Assembly (NCBI RefSeq): GCF_012396585.1
Contig: NZ_JAAXPR010000004.1
Location: forward strand, 1-64,000
DNA: 64,000 bases
Direction of reading: 5' to 3'
Source: Streptococcus ovuberis
GTDB lineage: Bacteria; Bacillota; Bacilli; Lactobacillales; Streptococcaceae
A program made the translations under genes and the position numbers. Numbering within the stretch: position 1 is the first letter of the stretch; every line of letters begins with the position of its first letter. Below, one piece after another: positions 36,309 to 45,661 of the stretch. A model generated the notes under the pieces. It was not told where the DNA came from. It worked only from the letters and a program-made list of their open reading frames with translations, and did no database searches.

Positions 36309-39110
36309 ATGAAAATTACAACTATTACCATCAATCACATGACCGAGCCCCTAGGTTTTGAGTACAAAAGCCTCCACGTTGGCTTTAAGGTAGAAGCAGA
36401 GCAATTTGAGACTGTTGAAAAACAAGTAGAGATTAAAGCTGGAGACAGCCTTGTCCATCGGTCTGACTTTATGCCATTTGATAGTAATAGCTTTGAACTA
36501 AACCTTGACTTAGCACCACGCACACGCTACGACGTGATTGTGAACCTAAAAACAACTGATGGCCAGACTATTTCAGCGACCTCTTTCTTTGAAACAGGGA
36601 AGATGACAGAAGCTTTTGAGGCTAAATGGATTGCTAATAAGGATAAAGAGATCCAAAACACACTGTTCCGTAAGATTGTTTCAGTAGCTAAACCCGTCGC
36701 TAAAGCTCGCCTCTACATGACAGCTTTGGGGGTGTATGAAACCTTCATTGATGGGCAAAAAGTAGGCCATGAATTTTTAGCTCCAGGGCAAACAGCCTAT
36801 GATCAATGGGTTCAACTCCAAACGTATGATGTGACGAGCGCTTTTACCCAAGGCGACCATGAATTACTAATCTCGACAGCTGATGGTTGGTTCAAAGGGG
36901 CTTATGGCTTTATTGAAGGCATAGATTGTATCTATGGTGATCAGCACCGAGCGCTTGCAGAATACCATATTGACTACGAAGATGGTGGCTCCGAGATCAT
37001 TTCAACCGATGCTTCTTGGGAAACGACTGCTGGTCGTGTAAGCAAATCAGCCATTTACTACGGCGAAGACCGTGATGACACTAAAGAAATCACGGATTGG
37101 GAACCTGTTGTCCTAGTAGAGGGTGACTACGCTGTCTTGACAGACCGCCTCAGCCTCCCACTCGTAGTCAAAGAAACGTTGGATGTTGTCGAAGTTCTGA
37201 ATACCCCTGCGGGCGAGACTGTCCTTGATTTCGGGCAAAACCACGCTGGGCTCTTCCGCTTTTATAATCGATTGCCTAAAGGAACGAAAGTCTTCCTCCA
37301 AGTTGGGGAAATTCTTCAAGAAGGTAATTTCTATAAAGAAAACCTCCGATCCGCTCGAGCTGCTTTTGAGTATATCTCTGACGGTGAAGAAAAATGGGTC
37401 CAACCAGCCTTTACCTACTATGGGTTCCGTTACATGAAAGTCGAAGGGTTTGATGTCATCCATCCAGAAGATTTCAAGGCAGATGTCATCTACTCAGATA
37501 TGGTCTCTACCGGTCATATCACGACGAACAACGCTAAAGTCAACCGCCTCTTTGAAAACGTCATTTGGGGTCAAAAAGGAAACTTCTTTGACGTTCCAAC
37601 AGACTGCCCGCAACGTGATGAGCGTCTGGGTTGGTCCGGAGACGCTAATGTCTTCTCAAACACTGCCCTCTTTAATATGGATGTCTATGCCTTCTACCGC
37701 AAATACCTCAAAGATCTCGCCATCGAACAAGACCTCAACGACGGTCGCTCACCAATGTACGCTCCATCGTTTGGCAACCCCGATGGAGGTGGCGCCATCT
37801 GGGGAGACGCCACAACCGTCGTCCCTTGGAATGTTTATCAAGCAACTGGTGATGCGAGCATTCTTACAGAGCACTATCAATATATGAAAGCTTGGGTGGA
37901 CTGGATTGGACGTCAAACCAAGACCCAAAACCTCTGGACAGGAGGTTTCCAATTTGGTGACTGGCTAGCTCTTGACGGCGAAAACCCTGCCATGCCAACT
38001 GGTAAAACAGACGAAGACTTTATCGCATCGATCTACTACCATTATTCAGCGCATATCGTAGCAGAAACGGCTAAACTCTTGGAAAATGACGCAGATGCCG
38101 CGTATTATGGCCAACTGTCTGCTGCTATTTTAGACGCTATTCGCAACGAATACATCTCGGCAAATGGACGGCTTACCATTGATACACAAACAGCTTATGC
38201 CCTAACGCTCCAATTTGACTTGGTTCCTGAAACGCTCCGTGAACGTGTGACTAAGGATTTAGTCGCTCGCCTCCACAAGGATGACGATCACCTTAAGACT
38301 GGTTTTGTTGGGACACCATTTATCAACCAAATGCTCTCTCAATTTGGGCAACATCAATTGGCAACCAAGATTTTCCTTCTGGAAGACCTGCCAAGCTGGC
38401 TCTATGCGGTTAACATGGGAGCAACCACAATCTGGGAACGCTGGAACTCTGTCGAGCCTGATGGCAGCATGAATCCTGAGGGCATGAATTCCCTCAACCA
38501 CTACTCTATCGGTGCCATTATGGAGTGGGCCTATAAATATGTCGTGGGTATCCGTAACCCGCAAAAAGGGTACCAAGCGTTTGATATTGCTCCCGAATTT
38601 GATTACCGTTTGGATCAGATTTCTGGAGAGTTTGATAGCCCGTATGGTCCTATCTCTGTCTCTTACCGCATCGAATCTGATGATAACCATACCATCAAGA
38701 TGGTAATCAAGGTCCCATTTGGCAGCACTGCTCATGTCACCCTGCCACGTTCTGAGAACGTTGCTGTCATGGTAAATGGCGACAGTCGCCAAGGTGGTCA
38801 ATTTGATCTGACTGCTGGTCACTATGACATTAGCTATGTCCCAAGTCAAAATTACATCGAACACTACTCTGCCGAAACAACTGCTGCAGAAATCATGGCT
38901 GACGATTACCTAATCGAACAAATTGATGCTATCGATCCTGTCCTTGATTTCTTCCGTAAGGATCCTGATGCTGTTCACGGCGGACTTGGCAAAATGTCTC
39001 TTACTAAGCTCAATGCCATTCTACCATTTATCACCATTTCAGATGAGCATTTGAAGCAGATCAATACTGTTTTAGAAGCTACACCAATTCTGGCTCAACG
39101 CCACTCCTAA
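36309..39110 (+). CDS. Alpha-L-rhamnosidase (GH78), first copy
   Basis: 933 residues starting MKITTITINHMTEPLGF; AAGGAG precedes this ATG and the earlier ATG at 36264 lies inside the GH3 gene. Domain order is typical of bacterial GH78: fibronectin-like N-domain, carbohydrate-binding domain (ARLYMTALGVYETFIDGQKVG), beta-domain, (alpha/alpha)6 catalytic domain and C-terminal beta-sandwich. The catalytic motif DCPQRDERLGW lies near residues 430-440 and TTIWERWNS near 705; their Glu residues are the presumed acid and base. There is no signal peptide, so it acts on imported rhamnosides. A paralogue of similar length is encoded at 57315-60143. Confidence 0.92.
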   Translation: MKITTITINHMTEPLGFEYKSLHVGFKVEAEQFETVEKQVEIKAGDSLVHRSDFMPFDSNSFELNLDLAPRTRYDVIVNLKTTDGQTISATSFFETGKMTEAFEAKWIANKDKEIQNTLFRKIVSVAKPVAKARLYMTALGVYETFIDGQKVGHEFLAPGQTAYDQWVQLQTYDVTSAFTQGDHELLISTADGWFKGAYGFIEGIDCIYGDQHRALAEYHIDYEDGGSEIISTDASWETTAGRVSKSAIYYGEDRDDTKEITDWEPVVLVEGDYAVLTDRLSLPLVVKETLDVVEVLNTPAGETVLDFGQNHAGLFRFYNRLPKGTKVFLQVGEILQEGNFYKENLRSARAAFEYISDGEEKWVQPAFTYYGFRYMKVEGFDVIHPEDFKADVIYSDMVSTGHITTNNAKVNRLFENVIWGQKGNFFDVPTDCPQRDERLGWSGDANVFSNTALFNMDVYAFYRKYLKDLAIEQDLNDGRSPMYAPSFGNPDGGGAIWGDATTVVPWNVYQATGDASILTEHYQYMKAWVDWIGRQTKTQNLWTGGFQFGDWLALDGENPAMPTGKTDEDFIASIYYHYSAHIVAETAKLLENDADAAYYGQLSAAILDAIRNEYISANGRLTIDTQTAYALTLQFDLVPETLRERVTKDLVARLHKDDDHLKTGFVGTPFINQMLSQFGQHQLATKIFLLEDLPSWLYAVNMGATTIWERWNSVEPDGSMNPEGMNSLNHYSIGAIMEWAYKYVVGIRNPQKGYQAFDIAPEFDYRLDQISGEFDSPYGPISVSYRIESDDNHTIKMVIKVPFGSTAHVTLPRSENVAVMVNGDSRQGGQFDLTAGHYDISYVPSQNYIEHYSAETTAAEIMADDYLIEQIDAIDPVLDFFRKDPDAVHGGLGKMSLTKLNAILPFITISDEHLKQINTVLEATPILAQRHS

Positions 39111-39192
39111 CAACTAAAAAAGAGGTGGACTGCTGATGTTCAAAGAACACCGACGAGTCATCTCTTTTTGCCCCATTGAGAAAGGACGTTCT

Positions 39193-39852
39193 ATGTTTAA
39201 AGGCGCTTTATTTGATTTAGACGGTGTCATTGCTGACACTGCTGTCTTCCACTTTGCTGCTTGGCGGAACCTCATTAAAAAATATTTCAATGCTGACCTC
39301 CCCGATGAATTGGAAGAAAAAACAAAAGGCGTTAGCCGTGAAGATTCCCTTCGTGTTATCTTAGACTATCTCCAAATCAGTGTTCCAGCTGACGCGTTTG
39401 CTCGTCTAGCTGAGGAAAAAAATGAGGCCTATGTTGCAGCCTTAGAGGTTTTAACACCGGATTATATCCTACCAGGCATTGCTGACTTTATTCAAACGTT
39501 ACAGGAAAATGGCGTCAAGCTAGCTCTGGCCTCAGCTTCTAAAAATGGGCCTCTGATTTTGGAGAAATTAGGCCTGTCTGAGGCTTTTGACGCCATTGCT
39601 GACCCTGCTAACGTTGCTAACGGTAAACCAGCACCTGACATTTTCCTAGCGGCAGCTCAAGGACTTGGCTTAGCCCCAGCAGACTGCATCGGTGTTGAAG
39701 ACGCTGTCGCTGGTGTGACAGCTATTAACGCTTCTGGCGCCTATTCCGTCGCTGTCGGTGGTGATGAACTCAATCATGCTAAACTGCGCTTTAAGAGTAC
39801 GGCAGATCTTGATTTCACCAAGATAAAAACGGCTTTTGGAAAGATAGACTAG
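39193..39852 (+). CDS. pgmB: Beta-phosphoglucomutase
   Basis: 219 residues from the ATG at 39193 (GAGAAAGG upstream; the earlier ATG at 39136 adds unrelated residues). HAD fold with the phosphomutase residues Asp8 and Asp10 in FDLDGVIADT, the cap motif GVSREDSL, ASASKNG, NGKPAPDIF and GVEDAVAG. It converts beta-glucose-1-phosphate to glucose-6-phosphate, normally downstream of an inverting disaccharide phosphorylase. No such phosphorylase is visible in the cluster, so its partner may be the GH3 enzyme or a gene elsewhere. A related sugar-phosphate phosphatase cannot be excluded. Confidence 0.85.
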   Translation: MFKGALFDLDGVIADTAVFHFAAWRNLIKKYFNADLPDELEEKTKGVSREDSLRVILDYLQISVPADAFARLAEEKNEAYVAALEVLTPDYILPGIADFIQTLQENGVKLALASASKNGPLILEKLGLSEAFDAIADPANVANGKPAPDIFLAAAQGLGLAPADCIGVEDAVAGVTAINASGAYSVAVGGDELNHAKLRFKSTADLDFTKIKTAFGKID

Positions 39853-39872
39853 GAAAATACGAGGAGCTTTTC

Positions 39873-41423
39873 ATGACTGTAACTCACTATCAAAATCCTA
39901 TCCTACGTGGCATGTATCCCGACCCATCAATTGTCCGTGTGGGGGAAACATACTACATGGTCAATTCGACCTTTGAATATTACCCAGGCATTGCCCTTTC
40001 AACCTCCACAGATTTGCTTAACTGGACCCAATTGCCAAGTATTGCCACAAGACCTGAACAGGCTGATCTAAGACAGGCCAAATCAAATGAAGGAATCTTT
40101 GCAGTCTGCATCCGTTACCACGATGGGCATTTTTATGTCATCACAACGAACTTTGCTGAGTTCAAAAACTTCATCATCCGTGGACATTTAGCTGATGATG
40201 GGCAAGCCATTATCTGGGAGGATAACCGGGTCGTCGTGGATATCTTCGGTATTGATCCAGACCTCTTCTTTGAAGATGGCAGGACCTATGTCCAATTCAC
40301 GGGCTACATTGATGACAAGGGCACTAAGGCCATTCAACAGGTCGAAATCAACCTAGAAACGGGTGCCATTTTACGTGGTCCTGAAGTCTTGACCTTGGGC
40401 ACAGGTGGACGCGATGTTGAAGGCCCTCACATCATCAAAAAAGACGGCTACTACTACCTTCTTATGGCTGAAGGCGGGACAGATCTTGGGCATATGATTA
40501 CCATGTTTAGAGGGCAAAATCTTTGGGGACCTTTTGATGAAGCTGCGCCTAAAAATCCGCTCTTTACCAACCGTGACCGAGCGGACGAGCCCCTTCAGAA
40601 TATCGGACATGCTGACCTCTTTCAAGATACGGCAGGAAACTGGTGGCTGACCTGTCTAGGAACACGTCCTGCTGCAGTAGGTTTTGTACACTTTACCAAT
40701 ATTGGTCGTGAAACCTTGCTCTACCCTGTAGATTGGTCAGGCGATTGGCCAGTCATCAATGGTGGTATCCCTTCTCAGGTGGTTGATATGACAGCCTTCC
40801 CAGACCATGCCAAAGTTCTGAAAAATCCGCAACAACTAAAGCCTTTCGAGGACAACTTCACGACAGAGAGCCTCCATCCAGAATGGGTCAGCCTCCGCTC
40901 GGACCTCACTGATCGTCTGAAAATCGGAGCTGGCTCCCTCAGCCTGACAGGATCTGCTATCCGGCTCAATAATCTAGCGACACCTTCCTTTTTAGCCCTC
41001 CGTCAGACCGAGCACAAAGAAAGCTTCGAAGTGCTCCTAGACACCGCTAACACTCTAGTCAATCTTGGGCGTCTCGGACTAGCAGTGATCATTAACTCCG
41101 ATCATTTTGCTAGCTTGATGCTTGAAGCTGATCCAAAAGGTGGCTACCAGTTTATCAAACAGGTCCGTGTCCTTGATTTGGAAGTTGAGACAGTCATCGG
41201 TCACAGCGAAAACCTCCCTACCCGCTTCACTCTCGAACACACCATTGCCACTAAAATCTTCACGGCCCACTTTGATGACGGTCGCTCGATTGGTTTTGAC
41301 ATCCATGCCATGCATTTTTCAAATGAAGCCATCGCCGCCCTAAACACTGGGGACTTCTGTGGCTTGTACGTTTTAGATGACGCTCAGATGGTGGTGACAA
41401 AAGCTAGTCGGAAGTCTATATAG
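39873..41423 (+). CDS. GH43 family glycosidase (beta-xylosidase / alpha-L-arabinofuranosidase type)
   Basis: 516 residues without a signal peptide. The five-bladed propeller carries the three catalytic acids: Asp17 (MYPDPSI), Asp128 (FGIDPDLFF) and Glu183 (DVEGPHII). Residues about 315-510 form the C-terminal beta-sandwich that closes the active site in XynB-type GH43 enzymes. It would remove xylose or arabinose from imported oligosaccharides. It is the last gene of the GH3-GH78-pgmB-GH43 operon, 20 bases after pgmB, and is followed by a strong terminator. The exact sugar cannot be told from the sequence. Confidence 0.88.
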   Translation: MTVTHYQNPILRGMYPDPSIVRVGETYYMVNSTFEYYPGIALSTSTDLLNWTQLPSIATRPEQADLRQAKSNEGIFAVCIRYHDGHFYVITTNFAEFKNFIIRGHLADDGQAIIWEDNRVVVDIFGIDPDLFFEDGRTYVQFTGYIDDKGTKAIQQVEINLETGAILRGPEVLTLGTGGRDVEGPHIIKKDGYYYLLMAEGGTDLGHMITMFRGQNLWGPFDEAAPKNPLFTNRDRADEPLQNIGHADLFQDTAGNWWLTCLGTRPAAVGFVHFTNIGRETLLYPVDWSGDWPVINGGIPSQVVDMTAFPDHAKVLKNPQQLKPFEDNFTTESLHPEWVSLRSDLTDRLKIGAGSLSLTGSAIRLNNLATPSFLALRQTEHKESFEVLLDTANTLVNLGRLGLAVIINSDHFASLMLEADPKGGYQFIKQVRVLDLEVETVIGHSENLPTRFTLEHTIATKIFTAHFDDGRSIGFDIHAMHFSNEAIAALNTGDFCGLYVLDDAQMVVTKASRKSI

Positions 41424-41473
41424 ATAGAACTGGTATCGCTACTTCGTCAATAACTTCCCTACTTATAGCAACC

Positions 41474-41522
41474 AACCACCAAGATCTTACCAAATGTTCA
41501 TTGTAGTAAGATCTTGGTGGTT
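41474..41522 (+). terminator. Terminator of the GH3-GH78-pgmB-GH43 operon
   Basis: Perfect 17-bp stem (41474-41490 with 41506-41522; core CCACCAAGATCTTAC) and a 15-base loop, 50 bases after the GH43 stop codon. Confidence 0.8.
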
Positions 41523-41642
41523 TATCGCTTATTTTTCTGAAAATGATATGGGGAGTACGTACTTTGAACTTATAGTAGAAGAGTTGATCAAACGCTTTTA
41601 AGTCCCTTTTTTGAAAGGATGAGACGATTAAAAATGGGCGTA

Positions 41643-42644
41643 TTATAAAGCTCCAACAATGGCATGTGGTCGGTAGAGTTCATCAAGATAGGTCATATCG
41701 GCTTTCGTCAAGCGAACCTCGAATGCTCCCATAAAATCATCTAGGTACTGTTCTTTGGTCACACCAACGATGGGTGAATGAATACCTTTGTTCCACAGCC
41801 AAGCCAGTGCAATCTGCGAACGACTGACCTGATAGCGATTTGCCAGTTCTGCGACACGTTCCACGATAGGGTAGTCTTGTTCCTTTTGGTGGTCATATTT
41901 AGCTTTATTGGTCTCATCCGTTTTACTACGGGCTGTATCAGCTGACCAGTCGCGTACAATTCGGCCGGCTGCCAAAGGGCTATAAGGTACCAAAGCTACT
42001 CCTGAATCCTGACAAAACGGGATCATTTCTCGCTCATCTTCACGGTAAATTAAATTGTAATGATTTTGCATGACTGAAAACTTGGTCCAGCCATTTTTCT
42101 CAGCAATGTATTGCGCCTTTTGAAATTGCCAGGTGTACATAGCAGAAGCTCCGAGATAATGAACTTTACCAGCACGTACCAAATCATTAAGCGCAGCCAT
42201 CGTTTCCTCAATTGGGGTATTATAATCCCAACGATGGATATAAAGAATATCGATATAATCTGTTCCCAGACGTTTCAAACTAGCGTCCACTTGATGGAAA
42301 ATTGCTTTGCGGGATAAACCTGCCGTATTAGGAGCTGGTATTTGTCCATTACCAAAGGTACTATCTCCAAAGAAAACTTTTGTAGCAATGACGACTTCTT
42401 CGCGCTTAGCAAACTCACGAATAGCCCGTCCTAAAAATGCTTCACTAGAGCCAAACCCGTAAATATTAGCTGTATCAAAAAAATTGATTCCTGCATCCAG
42501 TGCTTTTTTGATGATCGAGCGACTCTTCTCTTCATCGAGTATCCAGCCGGATTGAAAACCACGCGCTGCTTCACCAAAACTCATACAGCCCAAACATAGT
42601 TTTGAAACGGTTAACCCTGTGTTTCCCAATTGTGTATATTCCAT
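41643..42644 (-). CDS. Aldo/keto reductase (YajO/YghZ-like)
   Basis: 333 residues, TIM-barrel NADPH-dependent oxidoreductase. The catalytic tetrad is visible: Asp57 and Tyr62 (FFDTANIYG), Lys89 (IATKVFF) and His137 (ILYIHRWD). The GVTKEQYLDDF segment near the C-terminus is typical of the group. Likely substrates are aldehydes or ketones such as methylglyoxal; the precise one is unknown. ATG follows GGAGGA. It appears monocistronic, converging on the GH43 operon, and is the first of four aldo/keto reductases in 41.6-56.8 kb. Confidence 0.88.
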   Translation of the reverse strand: MEYTQLGNTGLTVSKLCLGCMSFGEAARGFQSGWILDEEKSRSIIKKALDAGINFFDTANIYGFGSSEAFLGRAIREFAKREEVVIATKVFFGDSTFGNGQIPAPNTAGLSRKAIFHQVDASLKRLGTDYIDILYIHRWDYNTPIEETMAALNDLVRAGKVHYLGASAMYTWQFQKAQYIAEKNGWTKFSVMQNHYNLIYREDEREMIPFCQDSGVALVPYSPLAAGRIVRDWSADTARSKTDETNKAKYDHQKEQDYPIVERVAELANRYQVSRSQIALAWLWNKGIHSPIVGVTKEQYLDDFMGAFEVRLTKADMTYLDELYRPHAIVGAL

Positions 42645-42794
42645 GAGTATCCTCCATTTTGGATTAGATAATATAATTTGACTTCAAAACACTGACGATA
42701 ACTTTTTGTGTCTGTTATTCTGACCTATTTAAACCTTTCCCTAAGTTTAATGACTCGATATTTCGCCACCTTTCAGTAGGGACGATGATGCTTT

Positions 42795-43361
42795 TTAGAT
42801 AGACCGCGGAATCACAATCACCATGGCGGTAATCAAGACAACCCACATCATGGCAGGTGGATAAATGGTTAAGGACAGGAGAAGGCCAATGACTTTTAAG
42901 GCAATATCCAGCATGCCTGCACGGTCTAAAATATTAAATCCTTGACCGTTACTAATAGCAGGATTGAGATGCTCTAATTCACGATACATCCAAACATTGC
43001 AGGCCGTGACCAATAAAATCACAATGCCATAGAAGGCTTGAGCCACAGAGGTATGAAAATGAACAGCGACAAGACTGGTTGTATAGGGGAAAAAGGAGGA
43101 GAAAAAGAGCAAGACTAAGGCATTCCAAACCAAACGATTATTGATCTTATCCACCTGATCCCAAGCTCTATGCAAGTTCACCCACATGGTTCCTAACCAG
43201 AAAAAAGAAATTGTGTAGGCAAAAAAGTTTGTCCGTAATTCCCAGAGTGCCTGCCAAGTCATCTCTTGTGGTCGCTCCAATTCTAAAACTAAAATCGTGA
43301 TAATAATCGCTAAAACAGCATCCGTAAAGGCTACCAACCGTTCTTTAGACATTTCAGGCAT
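42795..43361 (-). CDS. TMEM175-family potassium channel-like membrane protein (DUF1211)
   Basis: 188 residues and about six hydrophobic helices. The N-terminal KERLVAFTDAVLAIIITILVLEL contains the F-(S/T)-D signature of TMEM175-type channels at the start of helix 1. Family knowledge: bacterial members form tetrameric potassium-leak channels. It stands alone between two aldo/keto reductase genes, with no obvious operon partner. Physiological role here is unknown. Confidence 0.75.
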   Translation of the reverse strand: MPEMSKERLVAFTDAVLAIIITILVLELERPQEMTWQALWELRTNFFAYTISFFWLGTMWVNLHRAWDQVDKINNRLVWNALVLLFFSSFFPYTTSLVAVHFHTSVAQAFYGIVILLVTACNVWMYRELEHLNPAISNGQGFNILDRAGMLDIALKVIGLLLSLTIYPPAMMWVVLITAMVIVIPRSI

Positions 43362-43495
43362 ATTCTACTCCTCATCCTTCAGTTAAATACCATCATACAT
43401 GCTAGTATTCTGTTTTGTACTTTATCATAGCCCATCATTCATCATTTGTCAAAAATCCATAAATAGCCAAGCAAAAACTTCTCACTGACAATACA

Positions 43496-44350
43496 TTAGA
43501 ATGATTTCCCAATAAAACCAGCCAGTAATTCAACCGTTGATGCGTCACGATGGTCTGCAAATACAGTTGTATCGGTATTGAGCGCCTTGATCGCTGCCAT
43601 GTCATCGCTTGATAATTCAAAATCAAAGATGTCAAAGTTTTGGCGGACACGCTCTGGATTAGCTGATTTTGACAAACTCACAATACCACGTTGTAATTGC
43701 CAGCGAAGCATAACTTGCGCGGTTGTCTTGCCATATTGGTTGGCAATCTCTGTCAAAACTGGATTGCTAAACACATCAAATTTGCCTTCTGCAAAAGCGC
43801 CCCAACTTTCTGTGACAACTCCTTTTTCTTTTTCATAGGCCACTTGCTCTTCTTTTTGATGAAAAACATGACATTCGATTTGATTAACAGCAGGTGTTAT
43901 GTCATTAAATAGAGCCAAGTTAGCTAATTGGTCTTCCTTAAAATTAGACACGCCAATAGCACGGATTTTTCCTTCTTTATAAAGCTCTTCCAAGGCACGC
44001 CAAGCACCAAAAGTATCTCCAATCGGTTGGTGTAGCAAATAAAGATCCACATAGTCTAGATCTAATTTTGCCAAAGAGTCAGCAAAGGCCTTTTTAGCCC
44101 CCTCATAACTCATGTCTGAAATCCAAAGTTTGGTCGTGACAAAGATGTCCTCACGTGGAATGCCTGACGCCTTAATGGCACGACCAACGGCTACTTCATT
44201 TCCATAGGATTGGGCAGTGTCTATGAGGCGATAGCCCGTTTTTAACGCTTCTTCAACGACTGCTTGAGTAGTGGCATCATCTTGAATTTGAAAAACTCCA
44301 AAACCAACCATAGGCATTTGAATACCATTATTTAATGTGACATATTGCAT
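43496..44350 (-). CDS. Aldo/keto reductase (2,5-diketogluconate reductase-like), LysR-divergent
   Basis: 284 residues from the ATG at 44350. Tetrad Asp44 and Tyr49 (LIDTAQSYGNE), Lys74 (VTTKLW) and His107 (LYLLHQPIGD). Such enzymes reduce small aldehydes and ketoses with NADPH. It is divergent from a LysR-family gene, so that regulator probably controls it; a dyad ACCATA-N4-TATGGT lies between them at 44413-44428. It is closer in type to the aldo/keto reductase at 45662-46504 than to the other two. Confidence 0.9.
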   Translation of the reverse strand: MQYVTLNNGIQMPMVGFGVFQIQDDATTQAVVEEALKTGYRLIDTAQSYGNEVAVGRAIKASGIPREDIFVTTKLWISDMSYEGAKKAFADSLAKLDLDYVDLYLLHQPIGDTFGAWRALEELYKEGKIRAIGVSNFKEDQLANLALFNDITPAVNQIECHVFHQKEEQVAYEKEKGVVTESWGAFAEGKFDVFSNPVLTEIANQYGKTTAQVMLRWQLQRGIVSLSKSANPERVRQNFDIFDFELSSDDMAAIKALNTDTTVFADHRDASTVELLAGFIGKSF

Positions 44351-44412
44351 AATAATCACTCACTTTCTTTTTGATAATGCCATTTTATCAGAGCTATTTT
44401 GATTTGCACAGA

Positions 44413-44428
44413 ACCATATCTTTATGGT
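44413..44428. promoter_or_regulatory. Dyad in the LysR / aldo-keto reductase intergenic region
   Basis: ACCATA-TCTT-TATGGT is a perfect inverted repeat of 6+4+6, placed 62 bases from the reductase start and 51 bases from the LysR start. Size and position suit a LysR-type binding site. Confidence 0.45.
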
Positions 44429-44479
44429 AGTATACAACTAACGTATGCTAAAGAAACGCTCACGGAGGAAGGACTTACA

Positions 44480-45337
44480 ATGACCTATACCGAAAATCGT
44501 CTTCTTGAAATCCTCGTTTTATTTGCTAAACTAGGCAGTTTATCCGCTACTGCAGAGGCGCTGCTCTTAACTCAACCAACCATTACCCGTAGCATGCAAA
44601 GACTTGAGGAAGAGTTGGCTGTTCAACTCTTTATCCGCACACCGAATCGCCTAGAATTAACCGAAACAGGAAAATTAGCGGCTCAAAAAGCGGAAGTCTT
44701 ACTAAAAGAGCATAAACAATTTGTTAAAGAACTGCGTCAATTTGAGCAAGAACAACACCAGGTAGTACTCTCTTCCACTGCTCCTGGTCCCATTTATCTG
44801 TTTCAAGAGAACGAATCACTTCGAGCCACCATGGATGAGACGATTATTGCTCAAAGTCAAGTTGAGCAAGCCTTGCTTTCCCACCGTTTCTCTCTTGTTT
44901 TCACCACTGAAGAACTGTTTACCGATCAGATTGAATCCCTCTATATTGGGGAGGAAATTCTCTCCGTCCATCTTGATGCCAAAATGGTCGCTGCAGACGT
45001 TGAAACAACAACTTTTAGAACTTTAGCTAACACAAGCTTTTTAACCATGTCTGGCCTAGGTGAATGGGCAGATGTTGTCCGCAAGGAAATTCCCAACGGA
45101 AAATTTCTCAAACAGGACAATCGAGAAACCTTTCAAGAAATTTTGCAACATTCAAACCTGGCATACTTCTCGACCAATCTCTCTGGAAATTCGACTAAGA
45201 ATAACCACCGAAAAAAGCTTTTGATTACCGATGAACGTGCCAGTCTGCCTTTTTATATGACCTACCTCATTTCAGAAAAGGAGCGACTAGCACCACTTAT
45301 CCAAGAACTTAAAAGGACTTGGCCAGTGACCCATTAA
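44480..45337 (+). CDS. LysR-family transcriptional regulator
   Basis: 285 residues from the ATG at 44480 (GGAGGAAGG upstream; the frame is open further to 44399 but without support). N-terminal winged helix-turn-helix (LLEILVLFAKLGSLSATAEALLLTQPTITRSMQRLEEELAVQLFIR) and an effector-binding domain from about residue 90. It is divergent from the aldo/keto reductase at 43496-44350 and likely activates it. The effector is unknown. Followed by a clear terminator. Confidence 0.88.
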   Translation: MTYTENRLLEILVLFAKLGSLSATAEALLLTQPTITRSMQRLEEELAVQLFIRTPNRLELTETGKLAAQKAEVLLKEHKQFVKELRQFEQEQHQVVLSSTAPGPIYLFQENESLRATMDETIIAQSQVEQALLSHRFSLVFTTEELFTDQIESLYIGEEILSVHLDAKMVAADVETTTFRTLANTSFLTMSGLGEWADVVRKEIPNGKFLKQDNRETFQEILQHSNLAYFSTNLSGNSTKNNHRKKLLITDERASLPFYMTYLISEKERLAPLIQELKRTWPVTH

Positions 45338-45661
45338 CTACTACATCCACTCATCAGCAATGTGCGCGTTTTCTATTTGTTTAATCTTAGGTAAAAGGCA
45401 CTATCTTTTATTAAAAATAAATGACCAACAATATTAGAAAAGGCTTGAAATCAGGTGATTGACACCAAATTTCAAGCCTTTTTCTTATTGAATTTGTGTT
45501 GACCAACCTTTCCTAATTCCAGCACATCATAACCAATGAATGATCTATAGTCTAGAAAAAGAAATTTTCTACGATGTCTTCTAATGATAAATCAATTGAA
45601 GACGGAATTGTCGAGATACTAAAGACAATACTTCTAAAATAGACGTCAACAGTAGAGACAA
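45338..45661. other. Convergent intergenic region after the LysR gene
   Basis: 324 bases. The terminator at 45438-45482 is the only structure seen. Confidence 0.5.
45438..45482. terminator. Terminator between the LysR gene and the converging reductase operon
   Basis: AAAAGGCTTGAAAT-type arm (45438-45451) pairs with ATTTCAAGCCTTTT (45469-45482), followed on the plus strand by TTCTTATT. Confidence 0.8.

Noticed and set aside
38259..38864. 201-codon minus-strand frame inside the first rhamnosidase gene
   Set aside because: Antisense shadow; no ribosome binding site or domain.
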